Source of the DNA: Curtobacterium sp. VKM Ac-2922
GTDB taxonomy: Bacteria > Actinomycetota > Actinomycetes > Actinomycetales > Microbacteriaceae
Length of the DNA stretch: 64,000 nt
NCBI RefSeq assembly: GCF_022815645.1
Contig: NZ_JALGRO010000017.1
Span: forward strand, 1 to 64,000
Reading direction: 5' to 3'
Shown: positions 52,607 through 61,538 of the stretch, piece after piece
Position numbering within the stretch: the stretch's first letter is position 1
Layout: the number at the start of each line of letters is the position of its first letter
Notes under the pieces: model-generated
Told to the model about the DNA's origin: nothing
The model's database searches: none
Seen by the model: the letters and a program-made list of their open reading frames with translations, nothing else
Program-made: the position numbers and the translations under genes

Positions 52607-54467
52607 GGCCCTGTGCTCCTCTGGGGTTGGCGGCGGCGCCGAGGACGCCGGTGGCGGGGTCGCGCGTCACGCACGACAGGCGACCGAGCGACCAGTCGCC
52701 GGCGCGGGTGACGACGTGGCCGAGCTGCTCGAGCCCCGCGATCACGTCGTCACCGAGGCGGTCCTCGACGACCAGGCCGCCGGGGGTCCACGTGCGGGGC
52801 CAGAACGACCCCGGGAACGACGTCGTGTGCAGGGCGGGGGCGTCGATCGCCTGCTGCGGGGAGTACCCGCCGACGATGGTGCGCAGCAGGAACAGCAGCT
52901 GCCACTGGTCCTGCTGGTCGCCGCCGGGCGAACCGAGCGCCATGACGGGTTCGCCGTCGCGCAGCACGAGCGTCGGGGTGAGCGTCGTGCGAGGGCGCTC
53001 GCCGGGGCGCAGCGTCGACGCGGTGCCCGCTTCGAGCCAGGTCATCTGCAGGCGGGTGCCCAGGCAGAACCCGAGCTCGGGGATCGTCGGGCTGGACTGC
53101 AGCCAGCCGCCGGACGGCGTCGCGCTGACGATGTTGCCCCAGCGGTCGACGACGTCGATGTGGCACGTGTCGCCGCGCGTCTCGCCGGTCTCCATCACGA
53201 TCGGCTCGCCGCGGTCCTCGGCGGGTGCCGCCGTCCCGCCGCGGGCACCGGGCACGGTGGGCTCGCCGACGCCGGCGATCGGCTCGCCGCCGGGCGTGTA
53301 GGTCTCGCGCAGCGGCGGCAGCGCCCCCGCGGGGACACCGACGGTGCCCGGACGCAGCTCGTGCGACGCCCGCTCGCTGATCAGTGCACGACGGGCGTCG
53401 GAGTAGTCGTCGGCGAGCAGCTGGTCCATCGGGACGTCGCCGTCGCCGTAGTACGCCTCGCGGTCGGCCAGGGCGAGCTTCTGCGCCTCGACGATCGTGT
53501 GCGCACCCCGGACGGTCGACGGGTCGAGCAGCGCGTCGTCCAGCGGGTCGAGCAGCCGCAGCGTCTGCAGGAGCGCCGGGCCCTGACCCCACGGCCCGGT
53601 CTTCGCGATCGTGCACCCGCGGAACTCGGCCGTCGTCGCCGGTTCGTACGACGCCCGGAACGCTGCCATGTCGCCCGCCCGGATCACGCCCGCGTGGTCG
53701 GTGCCCGACGCGTGGCGGTGCGGGTCGCGCACGAACCGGTCGACTGCCTGAGCGACGAAGCCCGTCGCCCACGCGTCGCGCGCGGCGTCGATGCGCGCAG
53801 CGCGGTCCGCCGGGCCGTCCCCGTCGGTGCCGGAACCCGCGTCGACCAGCCGGTCGAGCACTGCGGCCCAGGTCTCGTTGCGCAGGACGGTGCCGGGGAC
53901 CGGTGCCGAGCCTCCCGGCAGCCACCGGTCGGCCGAGCTGGGCCAGTGGTCCCGGAACAGGTCCGCGACCGTCGCGATCGTCGCGGCCACGCGCGGTGCG
54001 ACGGGGTGACCGTCGCGCGCGTACCCGATGGCGTACGCCAGCACGTCGGCGAGTTCCCACGTGCCGTGGTCGCGGAGCAGCAGGAACCAGGCGTCGACGG
54101 CGCCGGGCACGGCAGCGGCCAGCGCACCGGCACCGGGTACCAGATCGAGGCCCTCTGATCGGAAGTGCTCCGGGGTGGCGGCCGCTGGGGCGGGGCCCTG
54201 GCCGGACAGGACCGTGGGGACCTTGTCGGCAGCGGTCGCGAAGACCGCCGTCATGTCGCCGCCCGGGCCGTTCAGGTGCGGTTCGACGACGTGCAGGACG
54301 AACGCACCCGCGACGGCGGCGTCGAAGGCGTTGCCGCCGCGTTCCAGGACGGACTGTGCGGTGGATGCTGCGGTCCAGTGCGTCGCGGCGGCCATGCCGA
54401 ACGTGCCCTGCAGGTCCGGTCTCGTCGTCTCGACACCGGGTTCGACGAAGGCGGGGTTGGAGCTCAT
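52590..54467 (-). CDS. Gamma-glutamyltransferase-family enzyme, cytosolic
   Basis: 625 residues of the Ntn-hydrolase GGT family. The nucleophile is predicted at Thr434 in RGDTCHIDVVDRWGN, where autoprocessing would cut the chain into large and small subunits; GSPGGDQQDQ forms the oxyanion and glycine-binding part. Unlike classical GGT it has no signal peptide and starts NPAFVEPG, so it should act inside the cell, like the YwrD/HpxW branch. Placed between permease and ATPase genes, it probably hydrolyses the imported gamma-glutamyl or amide compound. The canonical Thr-Thr-His reads Asp-Thr-Cys-His. Confidence 0.88.
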   Translation of the reverse strand: MSSNPAFVEPGVETTRPDLQGTFGMAAATHWTAASTAQSVLERGGNAFDAAVAGAFVLHVVEPHLNGPGGDMTAVFATAADKVPTVLSGQGPAPAAATPEHFRSEGLDLVPGAGALAAAVPGAVDAWFLLLRDHGTWELADVLAYAIGYARDGHPVAPRVAATIATVADLFRDHWPSSADRWLPGGSAPVPGTVLRNETWAAVLDRLVDAGSGTDGDGPADRAARIDAARDAWATGFVAQAVDRFVRDPHRHASGTDHAGVIRAGDMAAFRASYEPATTAEFRGCTIAKTGPWGQGPALLQTLRLLDPLDDALLDPSTVRGAHTIVEAQKLALADREAYYGDGDVPMDQLLADDYSDARRALISERASHELRPGTVGVPAGALPPLRETYTPGGEPIAGVGEPTVPGARGGTAAPAEDRGEPIVMETGETRGDTCHIDVVDRWGNIVSATPSGGWLQSSPTIPELGFCLGTRLQMTWLEAGTASTLRPGERPRTTLTPTLVLRDGEPVMALGSPGGDQQDQWQLLFLLRTIVGGYSPQQAIDAPALHTTSFPGSFWPRTWTPGGLVVEDRLGDDVIAGLEQLGHVVTRAGDWSLGRLSCVTRDPATGVLGAAANPRGAQGHATGR

Positions 54468-54475
54468 GGTGCGTG

Positions 54476-55351
54476 CTACTTCCGGTCGGAGGCGGTCGGG
54501 TCGAGGGCGTCGCGCAGGGCGTCCCCGAACAGGTTGAAGCCGAGGCAGATCACGGCGATCGCGACACCCGGCACGACGGCGGCCCACGGCGCCTGGCCGA
54601 GGTACTGCTGCGCGTCGGACAGCATGATGCCGAGGCTCGGCGTGGGCGGCTGGATGCCGAGCCCCAGGAACGAGAGCAGGGCTTCGCCGATCACCGCGAC
54701 CGGCATGATCACGGTGGCCTGCACGATGATCGCGGACAGGCAGTTCGGCAGGACGTGCTGCACGATGATCCGCGCGCCGCCGGCGTCGAGCGTCCTCGCG
54801 CTCGTGACGAAGTCGGCGCTCGTGATCCGGAGCGTCTCGCCGCGGACGATGCGGATCATCGCCGGCACGTGCGAGACACCGATCGCGATGACCGCGTTCG
54901 ACAGGCTCGGACCGCTGATGGCAGCGAGCCCGACCGCGATGATCAGGAACGGGAAGGCCAGCGCCACGTCCGTCAGGCGCGAGATGATCGCGTCGAGCCA
55001 CCGCCAGTACCCGGCGAGTAGGCCGAGTGGAGTGCCGACGACGACGGACACCAGCACGGACAGGGCTCCGACGATCAGCGAGACCTGGATGCCGTACAGC
55101 GTGCGGGACAGGATGTCGCGCCCCAGGTCGTCGGTGCCCAGGCCGAAGCCGACCGTGAACGGCACCTGGAACGGCAGGTCGAAGTGCGTCTGCGTGGGGT
55201 CGTGCGGCGCGATGAGCGGTGCGGCGATCGCGGCCAGCACGACGACGGCGAGCATGACGCCGCCGGTCAGGCCCAACCGGTTCGCCCGCACCTGCTTCCA
55301 GACGCGGCCACGGCTGGAACCGAGGTCGAAGGTGGTCGTCACGGCGGTCAC
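54476..55351 (-). CDS. Peptide-type ABC transporter permease (DppC-like)
   Basis: 291 residues. OppC_N helix (about 27-50), GTDDLGRDILSRTLYG, and BPD_transp_1 core ending LFGDALRDALDP. GTG start at 55351 overlaps the TGA of the DppB-like gene. Second half of the membrane channel of the operon. Confidence 0.94.
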   Translation of the reverse strand: MTAVTTTFDLGSSRGRVWKQVRANRLGLTGGVMLAVVVLAAIAAPLIAPHDPTQTHFDLPFQVPFTVGFGLGTDDLGRDILSRTLYGIQVSLIVGALSVLVSVVVGTPLGLLAGYWRWLDAIISRLTDVALAFPFLIIAVGLAAISGPSLSNAVIAIGVSHVPAMIRIVRGETLRITSADFVTSARTLDAGGARIIVQHVLPNCLSAIIVQATVIMPVAVIGEALLSFLGLGIQPPTPSLGIMLSDAQQYLGQAPWAAVVPGVAIAVICLGFNLFGDALRDALDPTASDRK

Positions 55352-56301
55352 TGGGTGCCTCCCACGCGGATCTTCGGGTTGATGACCGAGTACAGGACGT
55401 CGACGGCCAGGTTGATGAGCACGTACCCGACGGTGATCACCAGCACCACGGCCTGGATCACCGGGTAGTCGCGGGTGAACACCGCATCGAGGGTGAGCTT
55501 GCCGAAGCCCGGCAGCGCGAAGATGCGCTCCGTGACGACGGCGCCCGAGATCAGGCCGCCGAGCTGCAGGCCGACGATCGTGACGACCACGATCATCGAG
55601 TTCCGCAGGCCGTACCGGAACAGCACCCGGCCCCGGCTCAGGCCCTTCGCGCGGGCGGTGCGGACGAAGTCGGTCTTCATCGTCTCGATCATCGACGCGC
55701 GGGTCTGTCGCATGATGACCGCGGCGAGCGAGGTGCCGAGGATGAGCGCCGGCAGGGTCAGGTGGGAGATCGCGCTCGCCGGGTTCGTCGTCATCGGGAC
55801 GTAGCCCGACGCCGGGAACCACCCCAGGCCGGCGGCGAGCCACACGATCGCCAGGATGCCGAGCCAGAAGTTCGGCACCGACAGGCCGACCAGCGCAGCG
55901 GCGTTCGCCATCCACTCGGGCCAGCGACCGCGGTACCGCTCGGCGATCGTGCCCAGGGCGACGCCGACGACGACCGCGACGACGATGGCGTAGAGCGCGA
56001 GCCACAGCGTGACGGGGAGCGTGCCGCCCAGGAGTTCGGTGACCGGGGTGCCCGTGCGGGTCGAGCGACCGAAGTCGCCCTGCAGCGCGTTCACGACGAA
56101 GCGCCAGTACTGCACGAGGATCGAGTCGTCGAGGCCGAGCTGCTGGCGGACCACCGCCAGGCGTTCGGGACTCGCCTCTTCGCCGGCCAGTGCGAGTGCC
56201 GGGTCGCCGGGCAGCTGCCGGACCCCGACGAACACCACGATCGACGCGAGCACGAGGGTGATCGCGGACTGCCAGAGCCGCGTGGTCACGTACCGGATCA
56301 C
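55348..56301 (-). CDS. Peptide-type ABC transporter permease (DppB-like)
   Basis: 317 residues. N-terminal helix then VGVRQLPGDPA, six helices in total, EAA-type loop RTARAKGLSRGRVL and the ending LAVDVLYSVINPKIR. GTG at 56301 overlaps the TGA of the binding-protein gene (GTGA), so translation is coupled. Matches GsiC/DppB in length. Confidence 0.94.
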   Translation of the reverse strand: MIRYVTTRLWQSAITLVLASIVVFVGVRQLPGDPALALAGEEASPERLAVVRQQLGLDDSILVQYWRFVVNALQGDFGRSTRTGTPVTELLGGTLPVTLWLALYAIVVAVVVGVALGTIAERYRGRWPEWMANAAALVGLSVPNFWLGILAIVWLAAGLGWFPASGYVPMTTNPASAISHLTLPALILGTSLAAVIMRQTRASMIETMKTDFVRTARAKGLSRGRVLFRYGLRNSMIVVVTIVGLQLGGLISGAVVTERIFALPGFGKLTLDAVFTRDYPVIQAVVLVITVGYVLINLAVDVLYSVINPKIRVGGTQ

Positions 56302-57956
56302 TTGCTGCCGCCTTCCACGAACGCGGCCTGGCTGAGCCGGACCACACCGTCTGCGTACGTCGAGACGCCCGCGATGTCGTTCCGGACGCCGGTGATGCTC
56401 CGGGTCCGGTAGAGGTAGATGATCGGGTCGTCCTGCTGCACGATCGCGGTCATCTCGCCGTACAGGGCAGCGCGCTCCTGCTCGTCGGTGGCCTGCGCGG
56501 CGCGGTCGATCAGGTCGTCGACGTCGGGGTTGCTGTACCCGGCGTAGTTGTTGCCGCCGCCGGTCGCCAGGAACCCGCCGATGTTGCCGTGCGGGTCGAC
56601 ACGGCCGGACCAGCCGAGCTGCAGCGCCTGGAAGTCGCCGCGGGTCTGGTCGTCCAGCAGGGTCGTGTACTCGACCGGGGTGATCGTGATCGCGAACCCG
56701 CCGGCCCGGGCCTGCGACTGCAGCGCCTGGGCGAAGCGGACGGTGTCGGGGGTGTTCGTCACCTCCATCGCGATCGGGAACGGCTGTTGCACGCCCGCCT
56801 GCTGCAGGATCCGCTTGGCCCGGTCCGGGTCGTACGCCGGGCAGGCCGTGCTGGCCTTCGTGGCGAACACGCTGGTGTCCGGGACCGGCGAGCACGCGAC
56901 GTCAGCCCACCCGTGGAAGACGCTCTGCACGAGTTCGGCGCGGTTGATCGACATCGACAGGGCCCGGCGCACGTCGGCGCGCTTCGCCAACGGGGTGTCG
57001 ATCTGCTTCGGGTCCGTCCCGACGCCGTCCTGGTTGCCGATGTTCACGGTGATGCCCTGGTAGCCGAGCGACCCGACGCGCAGGACGCTCAGGTCCTTCC
57101 GCTTCCGCAGGTCGTCGACGTCCTGGGTCGAGATCGTGTCCGCCACCTGCACGTCGCCGGACCGCAGGTTGGCGGCGCGGATGCTGGCGTCGGTGATGAT
57201 CCGGTACGTGATCGTGTCGAAGTGGGCGCTCGCCGGGTCGTAGTACTTCGGGTCGCGCTCGACCTGGATCGAGGTCTGCGGGACGCGCTTGACGAACTTG
57301 TACGGGCCGACGCACACCGGGGCGTCCCCGAACGCGTCACCCTCCTGCTGCAGCGCCGTCGGGGACATCACCATGCCGGCACGGTCCGCGAGCGCCGCGG
57401 TGATCGGGGCGAACGGGGTGTCGTAGTGCAGCCGCACCGTCCGGTCGTCGACGGCCTCGACCCGTGACACCGGACCCATCTCGCTCTTGCGGCTCGAGTC
57501 CTCCTTCGTCAGGTTCCGCTCGAGCGTCGTCACGACGGCCGCGGCGTCCAACGGGGTGTTGTCGGCGAACCGCACGCCGGTCCGGACCGGGAACGTGACC
57601 GTCTTGCCACCGTCGGACACCGTCGGCAGGGCCGTCGCGAGCATCGGAACGATCGTCCCCTCGGCGTCGATGTCGTAGAGCTTCTGGCACATCGTCTCCA
57701 TGACGTACCGGGTGTACAGCGACGACGACGTGGTCGGGTCGAGACGGTCCGGCTCGGCCGACAGCGCCATGACGAGGTCGCCGCCCTCGCGGACCTGCTG
57801 CTCGCCGATCGGGGACGTGGTGACGGTGCCGGCGGTCGTGCCGCCGGCCTTCGAGCGTTGGACGGGGACGCACGCCGTCAGGGCGAGTGTCGCTGCGATG
57901 ACGACGGCGGGCAGCGCGATGAGCGTGCGACGGCGTCGGGAGCTGATCCGGGACAT
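56298..57956 (-). CDS. Family 5 extracellular solute-binding lipoprotein
   Basis: 552 residues. Lipoprotein signal with Arg-rich start and lipobox LTAC, then an SBP_bac_5 fold with EPDRLDPTTSSS, the VSDGGKTVTFPVRTGVRF signature region and RRALSMSINRAEL. It captures the substrate, probably a gamma-glutamyl or other small peptide, for the permeases. AGGAAC precedes the ATG. First gene of the operon; a promoter (58049-58078) and operator (58015-58034) lie upstream. Confidence 0.93.
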   Translation of the reverse strand: MSRISSRRRRTLIALPAVVIAATLALTACVPVQRSKAGGTTAGTVTTSPIGEQQVREGGDLVMALSAEPDRLDPTTSSSLYTRYVMETMCQKLYDIDAEGTIVPMLATALPTVSDGGKTVTFPVRTGVRFADNTPLDAAAVVTTLERNLTKEDSSRKSEMGPVSRVEAVDDRTVRLHYDTPFAPITAALADRAGMVMSPTALQQEGDAFGDAPVCVGPYKFVKRVPQTSIQVERDPKYYDPASAHFDTITYRIITDASIRAANLRSGDVQVADTISTQDVDDLRKRKDLSVLRVGSLGYQGITVNIGNQDGVGTDPKQIDTPLAKRADVRRALSMSINRAELVQSVFHGWADVACSPVPDTSVFATKASTACPAYDPDRAKRILQQAGVQQPFPIAMEVTNTPDTVRFAQALQSQARAGGFAITITPVEYTTLLDDQTRGDFQALQLGWSGRVDPHGNIGGFLATGGGNNYAGYSNPDVDDLIDRAAQATDEQERAALYGEMTAIVQQDDPIIYLYRTRSITGVRNDIAGVSTYADGVVRLSQAAFVEGGSK

Positions 57957-58014
57957 GGAGTTCCTGATGCTGGTGGGCTGTGGCGTTCCTTGTGGGATCG
58001 CGCTCAGGAGATGC

Positions 58015-58034
58015 TGTGATTGCATACAATCACA
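58015..58034. promoter_or_regulatory. 20-bp GntR-type operator of the peptide/GGT operon
   Basis: TGTGATTG and CAATCACA are perfect inverted 8-mers around CATA. The centre ATTG-CATA-CAAT fits FadR-subfamily GntR sites. It lies about 60 bp upstream of the binding-protein ATG and just downstream of the predicted promoter, a usual place for repression. The GntR gene ending this operon is the likely ligand-responsive repressor. Confidence 0.75.
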
Positions 58035-58048
58035 CGTGATCGGACCGG

Positions 58049-58078
58049 CTTGTACACAATGTGTTTCGAGTGTGTAAA
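58049..58078 (-). promoter_or_regulatory. Probable promoter of the peptide/GGT operon
   Basis: Minus-strand TTTACA (58078-58073) and TACAAG or TGTACA about 17 nt downstream. The palindrome ACACAaTGTGT (58054-58064) lies between them and may add a second regulator site. The stretch is much more AT-rich than its surroundings. Confidence 0.5.
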
Positions 58079-58107
58079 ACCGGGGCTGTCCGCAGGTCGG
58101 TCTCGGC

Positions 58108-58208
58108 ATCCGGTACGTCACGGCCCGCGTCCGGCACGTCGAGGGGAACGACCCACGAGCGCCGCAGATCCAGGAACGGTACCTGCGGGCCCTCGGGACA
58201 CTGCCTCG
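58108..58208 (+). pseudogene. Fragment of an NYN-domain gene
   Basis: IRYVTARVRHVEGNDPRAP and about 15 further codons correspond to an internal part of the intact NYN protein (homologous to 58557-58655). No start or stop belongs to it. It ends abruptly at ..LGTLP and joins the peptidase fragment. A partial duplication, now divergent at several positions. Confidence 0.85.
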
Positions 58209-58211
58209 TCG

Positions 58212-58328
58212 ATGACCGAGATCGCCAAGTCCGGCAAGACCGGCCAGTCAACCGGGCCCCACGTGCACATCGAGACGCGGATCAACGGCACCTCGAAGGC
58301 CCCGTTGACGCAGCTGCACTTCCGCTGG
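58212..58328 (+). pseudogene. 3' fragment of an M23 peptidase gene
   Basis: EIAKSGKTGQSTGPHVHIE and 18 further codons match the C-terminus of the lectin-LytM peptidase at 50055-50162. The position of the true stop (TAG) reads TGG here, so the frame runs on. Everything upstream of the HxH region is missing. The homology indicates a lost paralogue rather than a copy of the gene at 49005, because the sequences differ. Confidence 0.85.
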
Positions 58329-58397
58329 TCCCAGCGGGTGTGCGCCGCGAATACAACATGTTCGGTGCCCCAGTGCGTGGTCCGGCAAGATCGCGCG

Positions 58398-59108
58398 ATG
58401 GTACCCTTCCCGCTCCGCTCAGACCGGCCCACCGCGTTCGTCTACGTCGACGGCTTCAACTTGTTCCGCCGGGCGTTGCAGGGCCATCACGACCGCAACT
58501 GGCTCGACCTCGAGCTGCTGTGCGAGCGGCTGCTCCCGACGTTCGACGCCGGGCAGATCCGGTACTTCACCGCACGCGTGCGACACGTCGAGGGGAGGGA
58601 CCCACGGTCACCCCAGCACCAGGAGGCCTACCTGCGGGCGCTCGGGACCCTGCCGTCCGTCTCCGTCCACTTCGGGACCTTCCGCGCGGACAAACGGTGG
58701 ATGGCGGTGTCGCCGCTCGAGCTGGACGACGATGGTGCTCCGAAGCGCGTCCGGGTCCGGAAGATCGAAGAGAAGGGCACGGACGTCAGTCTCGCCGCCC
58801 ACATGGTCGCCGATGCGATGAGCGGGTCTGCCGACGCGTACCTCCTGCTCTCGAACGACTCTGACTTCGTCGACGCCCTGCGGCTCGTGCGAGAGCGGAC
58901 CCGTCACGAGATCGGGTTGATCGTCCCGACCGAGAACGCTCCAGCGCGGACGTTGCTCGAGGTGCGGCCTGATCATCTCCGGCACGTCCGGCCGGCGACC
59001 ATTCGGGACAGTCAGTTCCCTGACCGTCTCGTGGATGAGCTCGGGGGGTTCGCCCGCCCGCGAAGCTGGCGAAACGCAGGAGCCCCGCTCGGCGAGCGGG
59101 GCTCCTGA
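58398..59108 (+). CDS. NYN-domain (PIN-like) ribonuclease-type protein
   Basis: 236 residues. AFVYVDGFNLF carries the first catalytic Asp, and SNDSDFVDALRLVRER the second acidic cluster of NYN/LabA-like domains, which belong to the PIN nuclease fold and act on RNA. The segment KIEEKGTDVSLAAHMVADA is typical. The last ten codons are formed by a terminator hairpin, suggesting that an earlier stop was lost. CAAGAT lies 6 nt before the ATG. Often found beside defence or mobile genes, as here. Confidence 0.88.
   Translation: MVPFPLRSDRPTAFVYVDGFNLFRRALQGHHDRNWLDLELLCERLLPTFDAGQIRYFTARVRHVEGRDPRSPQHQEAYLRALGTLPSVSVHFGTFRADKRWMAVSPLELDDDGAPKRVRVRKIEEKGTDVSLAAHMVADAMSGSADAYLLLSNDSDFVDALRLVRERTRHEIGLIVPTENAPARTLLEVRPDHLRHVRPATIRDSQFPDRLVDELGGFARPRSWRNAGAPLGERGS
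59077..59107. terminator. Strong terminator hairpin overlapping the NYN gene end
   Basis: CAGGAGCCCCGCTC pairs perfectly with GAGCGGGGCTCCTG around GGC (14-bp stem). It spans the last codons of the NYN frame. No T-run follows; GGTTAG comes 4 nt later. Confidence 0.85.
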
Positions 59109-59220
59109 CCGGTTAGCCACTGACGGCACCCCGGGGGGTGATTCGACCGTAGCGACTGTCGGTACCGCGTCACAACGAACATGTCGTATCAACAGTGCTG
59201 CGGGCACCTCGAGTGGCGTA

Positions 59221-59919
59221 GTGCGGCACCGGCCCGCAGACATCGACGAGACCCTGCTGCCGGAACTCCGCAAGCTGACGAAGGACGTCTTCGACCTCGA
59301 CTCGGTCATCAACGCAGCTGAGGAGCTGAAGTACGTCGGTGCGATCAAGCGTGAGATCGCCAGCCAGTTCCGCGAACCGGACGAGGCGTTCGTCAAGCTC
59401 TTCACCTCCAGGGTCTACGAAGGCCGCCGGGTCACCCAGGAGGTCCGGTCACAGTTCACGACGCTCGTCGCGAAGGCATCGAAGCAGTTCCTCAACGAAC
59501 AGGTCAACGACCGGCTGAAGACCGCGCTCGGCGCTTCCTACTCCGCGCCGGTGAGCGTCGAAGCGTCTGAGGGGGTCGTGACCAGCGAAGCCGTCGCGCA
59601 GGACGACATCGACCGTGACACCGAGATCGAGACGACGCTCGAAGAGCTCGAGGGGTACCAGATCGTCAAGGCCATCGCCTGCAGTGAAGTCAAGCCGGAC
59701 CGCATCGCGCACCGGGACCAGAAGTCGTACTTCGCCGTGCTGCTCGACGACAACAACCGGAAGCCCATCGCTCGCCTGTGGTTCAACGGCAAGAAGCAGA
59801 AGTACCTCGGGCTGTTCGACGATGACAAGGTCGAGACGAAGCACCCGATCGAGGCACTCGACGACATCTACCTGCACGCCGACCACCTGCGCGGCACGGT
59901 CGCGCGGTACGAGGTCTGA
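59221..59919 (+). pseudogene. Truncated HsdR_N-type restriction-endonuclease-like gene
   Basis: The frame encodes about 232 residues matching the C-terminal two thirds of the COG4748 proteins (type I restriction enzyme R N-terminal domain, stand-alone form): FDLDSVINAAEELKYVGAIK, QFLNEQVNDRLKTALG, and at the end YFAVLLDDNNRKPIARLWFN with FDDDKVETKHPIEALDDIY. The N-terminal nuclease domain with its ECK-type active site is absent; upstream sequence is unrelated non-coding DNA. A GTG at 59221 could start a shortened protein. Best read as a remnant. Confidence 0.8.
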
Positions 59920-59998
59920 GCGTTCCGACCGCTGAGGGGCTCGGGACGCGCACACCGCCGGCGCGCTGCAGCGGTACCCGCGCCGTACCCTGGACGTG

Positions 59999-60841
59999 AT
60001 GACCTCACGCACCGCCAGACTCCTCGTGCTCATCGTCATCGGCGTGCTGGCCGGCGTGCTCTCCGGCCTGTTCGGTGTCGGCGGTGGCGTCATCGTCGTG
60101 CCGGCGCTCATGGCCTTCCTGCACATGGACCAGCGCAGCGCGTCGGCCAGCTCGCTCGTGGCCATCGCGCCCGCAGCCGTCGTCGGGGCCGTCACCTACG
60201 CCGTGCAGGGTGAGGTCCACTGGCTCGCCGCGCTGACGCTGGCGGTCGGCGGCGTCATCGGCGCACCGGTCGGCGCCAGGCTGCTCCGCGCGATCTCGCT
60301 GCGCGTGCTGCCGTGGGTGTTCGTCGGGTTCATCGCCGTGGTGCTGGTGTCGTTGTTCACGAACACCCCGACGCGCACCGGCGACGTGCACTTCGGGGTC
60401 GTCGAGGCGCTCGTGCTGCTGGGTATCGGCCTGCTGTCCGGGGTGCTGTCCGGCCTGGTCGGCGTGGGTGGCGGGGTCGTGATCGTCCCGGGCATGGAGC
60501 TGGCGCTCGGCGCGGGCGACCTGCTGGCGAAGGGGACGTCGCTGCTGACGATGATCCCGACCACGGTTTCCGGCACTGTCGCCAACCTGCGCCGGGGCGC
60601 GGTCGATCTGCGTGTCGGGCTGACCGTCGGCATCACGGCGGCGATCTGCTCGCCGGCGGGTGCAGCACTCGCGCGGATCGTCGACCCGCAGGTGGGGACG
60701 TGGCTGTTCGCGGCGTTCCTGGTGGTCGTTGCGGTGATCGTGGTGCGCCGTGGCCTGCGCTCGGCGCGCGCCGGTGCGCAGCCGGGGCCCGGCGGTCTGG
60801 AGGGCGCCGCCGAGTCGGCGACGGGCGTGGCGGACCGGTGA
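59999..60841 (+). CDS. TauE/SafE-family permease
   Basis: 280 residues with eight helices in two repeats, each with the family glycine motif (SGLFGVGGGVIVVPAL and SGLVGVGGGVVIVPGM). The family moves sulfite, sulfoacetate or other organic anions; the substrate here is unknown. The ATG at 59999 has TACCCT 7 nt upstream; a GTG directly before it is less suitable. It follows the restriction remnant and marks the return to ordinary genes. Confidence 0.92.
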   Translation: MTSRTARLLVLIVIGVLAGVLSGLFGVGGGVIVVPALMAFLHMDQRSASASSLVAIAPAAVVGAVTYAVQGEVHWLAALTLAVGGVIGAPVGARLLRAISLRVLPWVFVGFIAVVLVSLFTNTPTRTGDVHFGVVEALVLLGIGLLSGVLSGLVGVGGGVVIVPGMELALGAGDLLAKGTSLLTMIPTTVSGTVANLRRGAVDLRVGLTVGITAAICSPAGAALARIVDPQVGTWLFAAFLVVVAVIVVRRGLRSARAGAQPGPGGLEGAAESATGVADR

Positions 60842-60905
60842 CGGGCCTCCCGGGAGGCTCTGCACGCGTCGACGACGCGACCCGCGTCCGGTGGGTGGTC
60901 GCCGC

Positions 60906-61538
60906 ATGAGCCGTGCGAGCGCCGAGGACGTCCTGGTCGCGTTCGCACGGACGCCGGGTGACGTCGCGGCCGCGCGGCGGGTGGCGCGGCAGTTCGCCGA
61001 CCTGGACGAGGGAGAGCGGTCCGCGCTGCTGTGGAGCGACGACCCGGGCGCGCGACTGGTGGCCGTGGTGCTGCTCGTGCAGGCGATGCGCGAACGGTCG
61101 GACCCGGAGCTGACCGACGAGTACCTGTCGGCGGCGCGGGCGGAGCGCATCGACCGGGCGGAGCTGGTCGACCTGGCGGCCGAGGAACTCGTCGGCGCAC
61201 CGGTGCTGGGCGGGTCGACCGGCCCGCTGTTCGCGCTCGCGAAGTCGGACGTGCCGTGGGTGCGGCGCATCGCCGTGGTGGCGACCCTGGCGTTCGCGAA
61301 GCAGGGCGACGCCGAGGTGCCGCTCGCGCTGGCGGGTCGACTCGTCCGCGAGAAGGGCGACGTGGTGCAGTCGGCCCTGGGCTGGGTGCTGCGTGAGGTG
61401 GGCAAGCGGGCGTCGGAGCCGGCGCTCGTGGCGTTCCTCGAGCAGCAGGGCCGGTTCCTGACGCCCGGAGCCCTGGCGACGGCGACCGAGCACCTGCCAG
61501 CGTCGGAGCGCGAGCGGCTGCTGACGCTCGCCCGCTAG
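60906..61538 (+). CDS. DNA alkylation repair (AlkD-like) HEAT-repeat protein
   Basis: 210 residues, all-helical HEAT-like repeats. DDPGARLVAVVLLVQAM, SDVPWVRRIAVVATLAF and GDVVQSALGWVLREVGKR match the AlkC/AlkD family, in which WVRR-type residues line the DNA groove and remove 3- or 7-alkylated purines. Slightly shorter than Bacillus AlkD. No clear ribosome binding site or TANNNT box at the ATG. Its TAG shares CTAG with the convergent SnoaL-like gene. Confidence 0.85.
   Translation: MSRASAEDVLVAFARTPGDVAAARRVARQFADLDEGERSALLWSDDPGARLVAVVLLVQAMRERSDPELTDEYLSAARAERIDRAELVDLAAEELVGAPVLGGSTGPLFALAKSDVPWVRRIAVVATLAFAKQGDAEVPLALAGRLVREKGDVVQSALGWVLREVGKRASEPALVAFLEQQGRFLTPGALATATEHLPASERERLLTLAR

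Noticed and set aside
52590-55001. Longer GGT reading frame starting near 55001
   Set aside because: The extra 178 residues lie opposite the DppC-like permease coding region in another frame and have arginine-rich shadow composition; ATG 54467 is the natural start.
59109-59220. Phage or island attachment site, or a tRNA, beside the restriction remnant
   Set aside because: No tRNA cloverleaf, no integrase and no flanking direct repeat could be seen.
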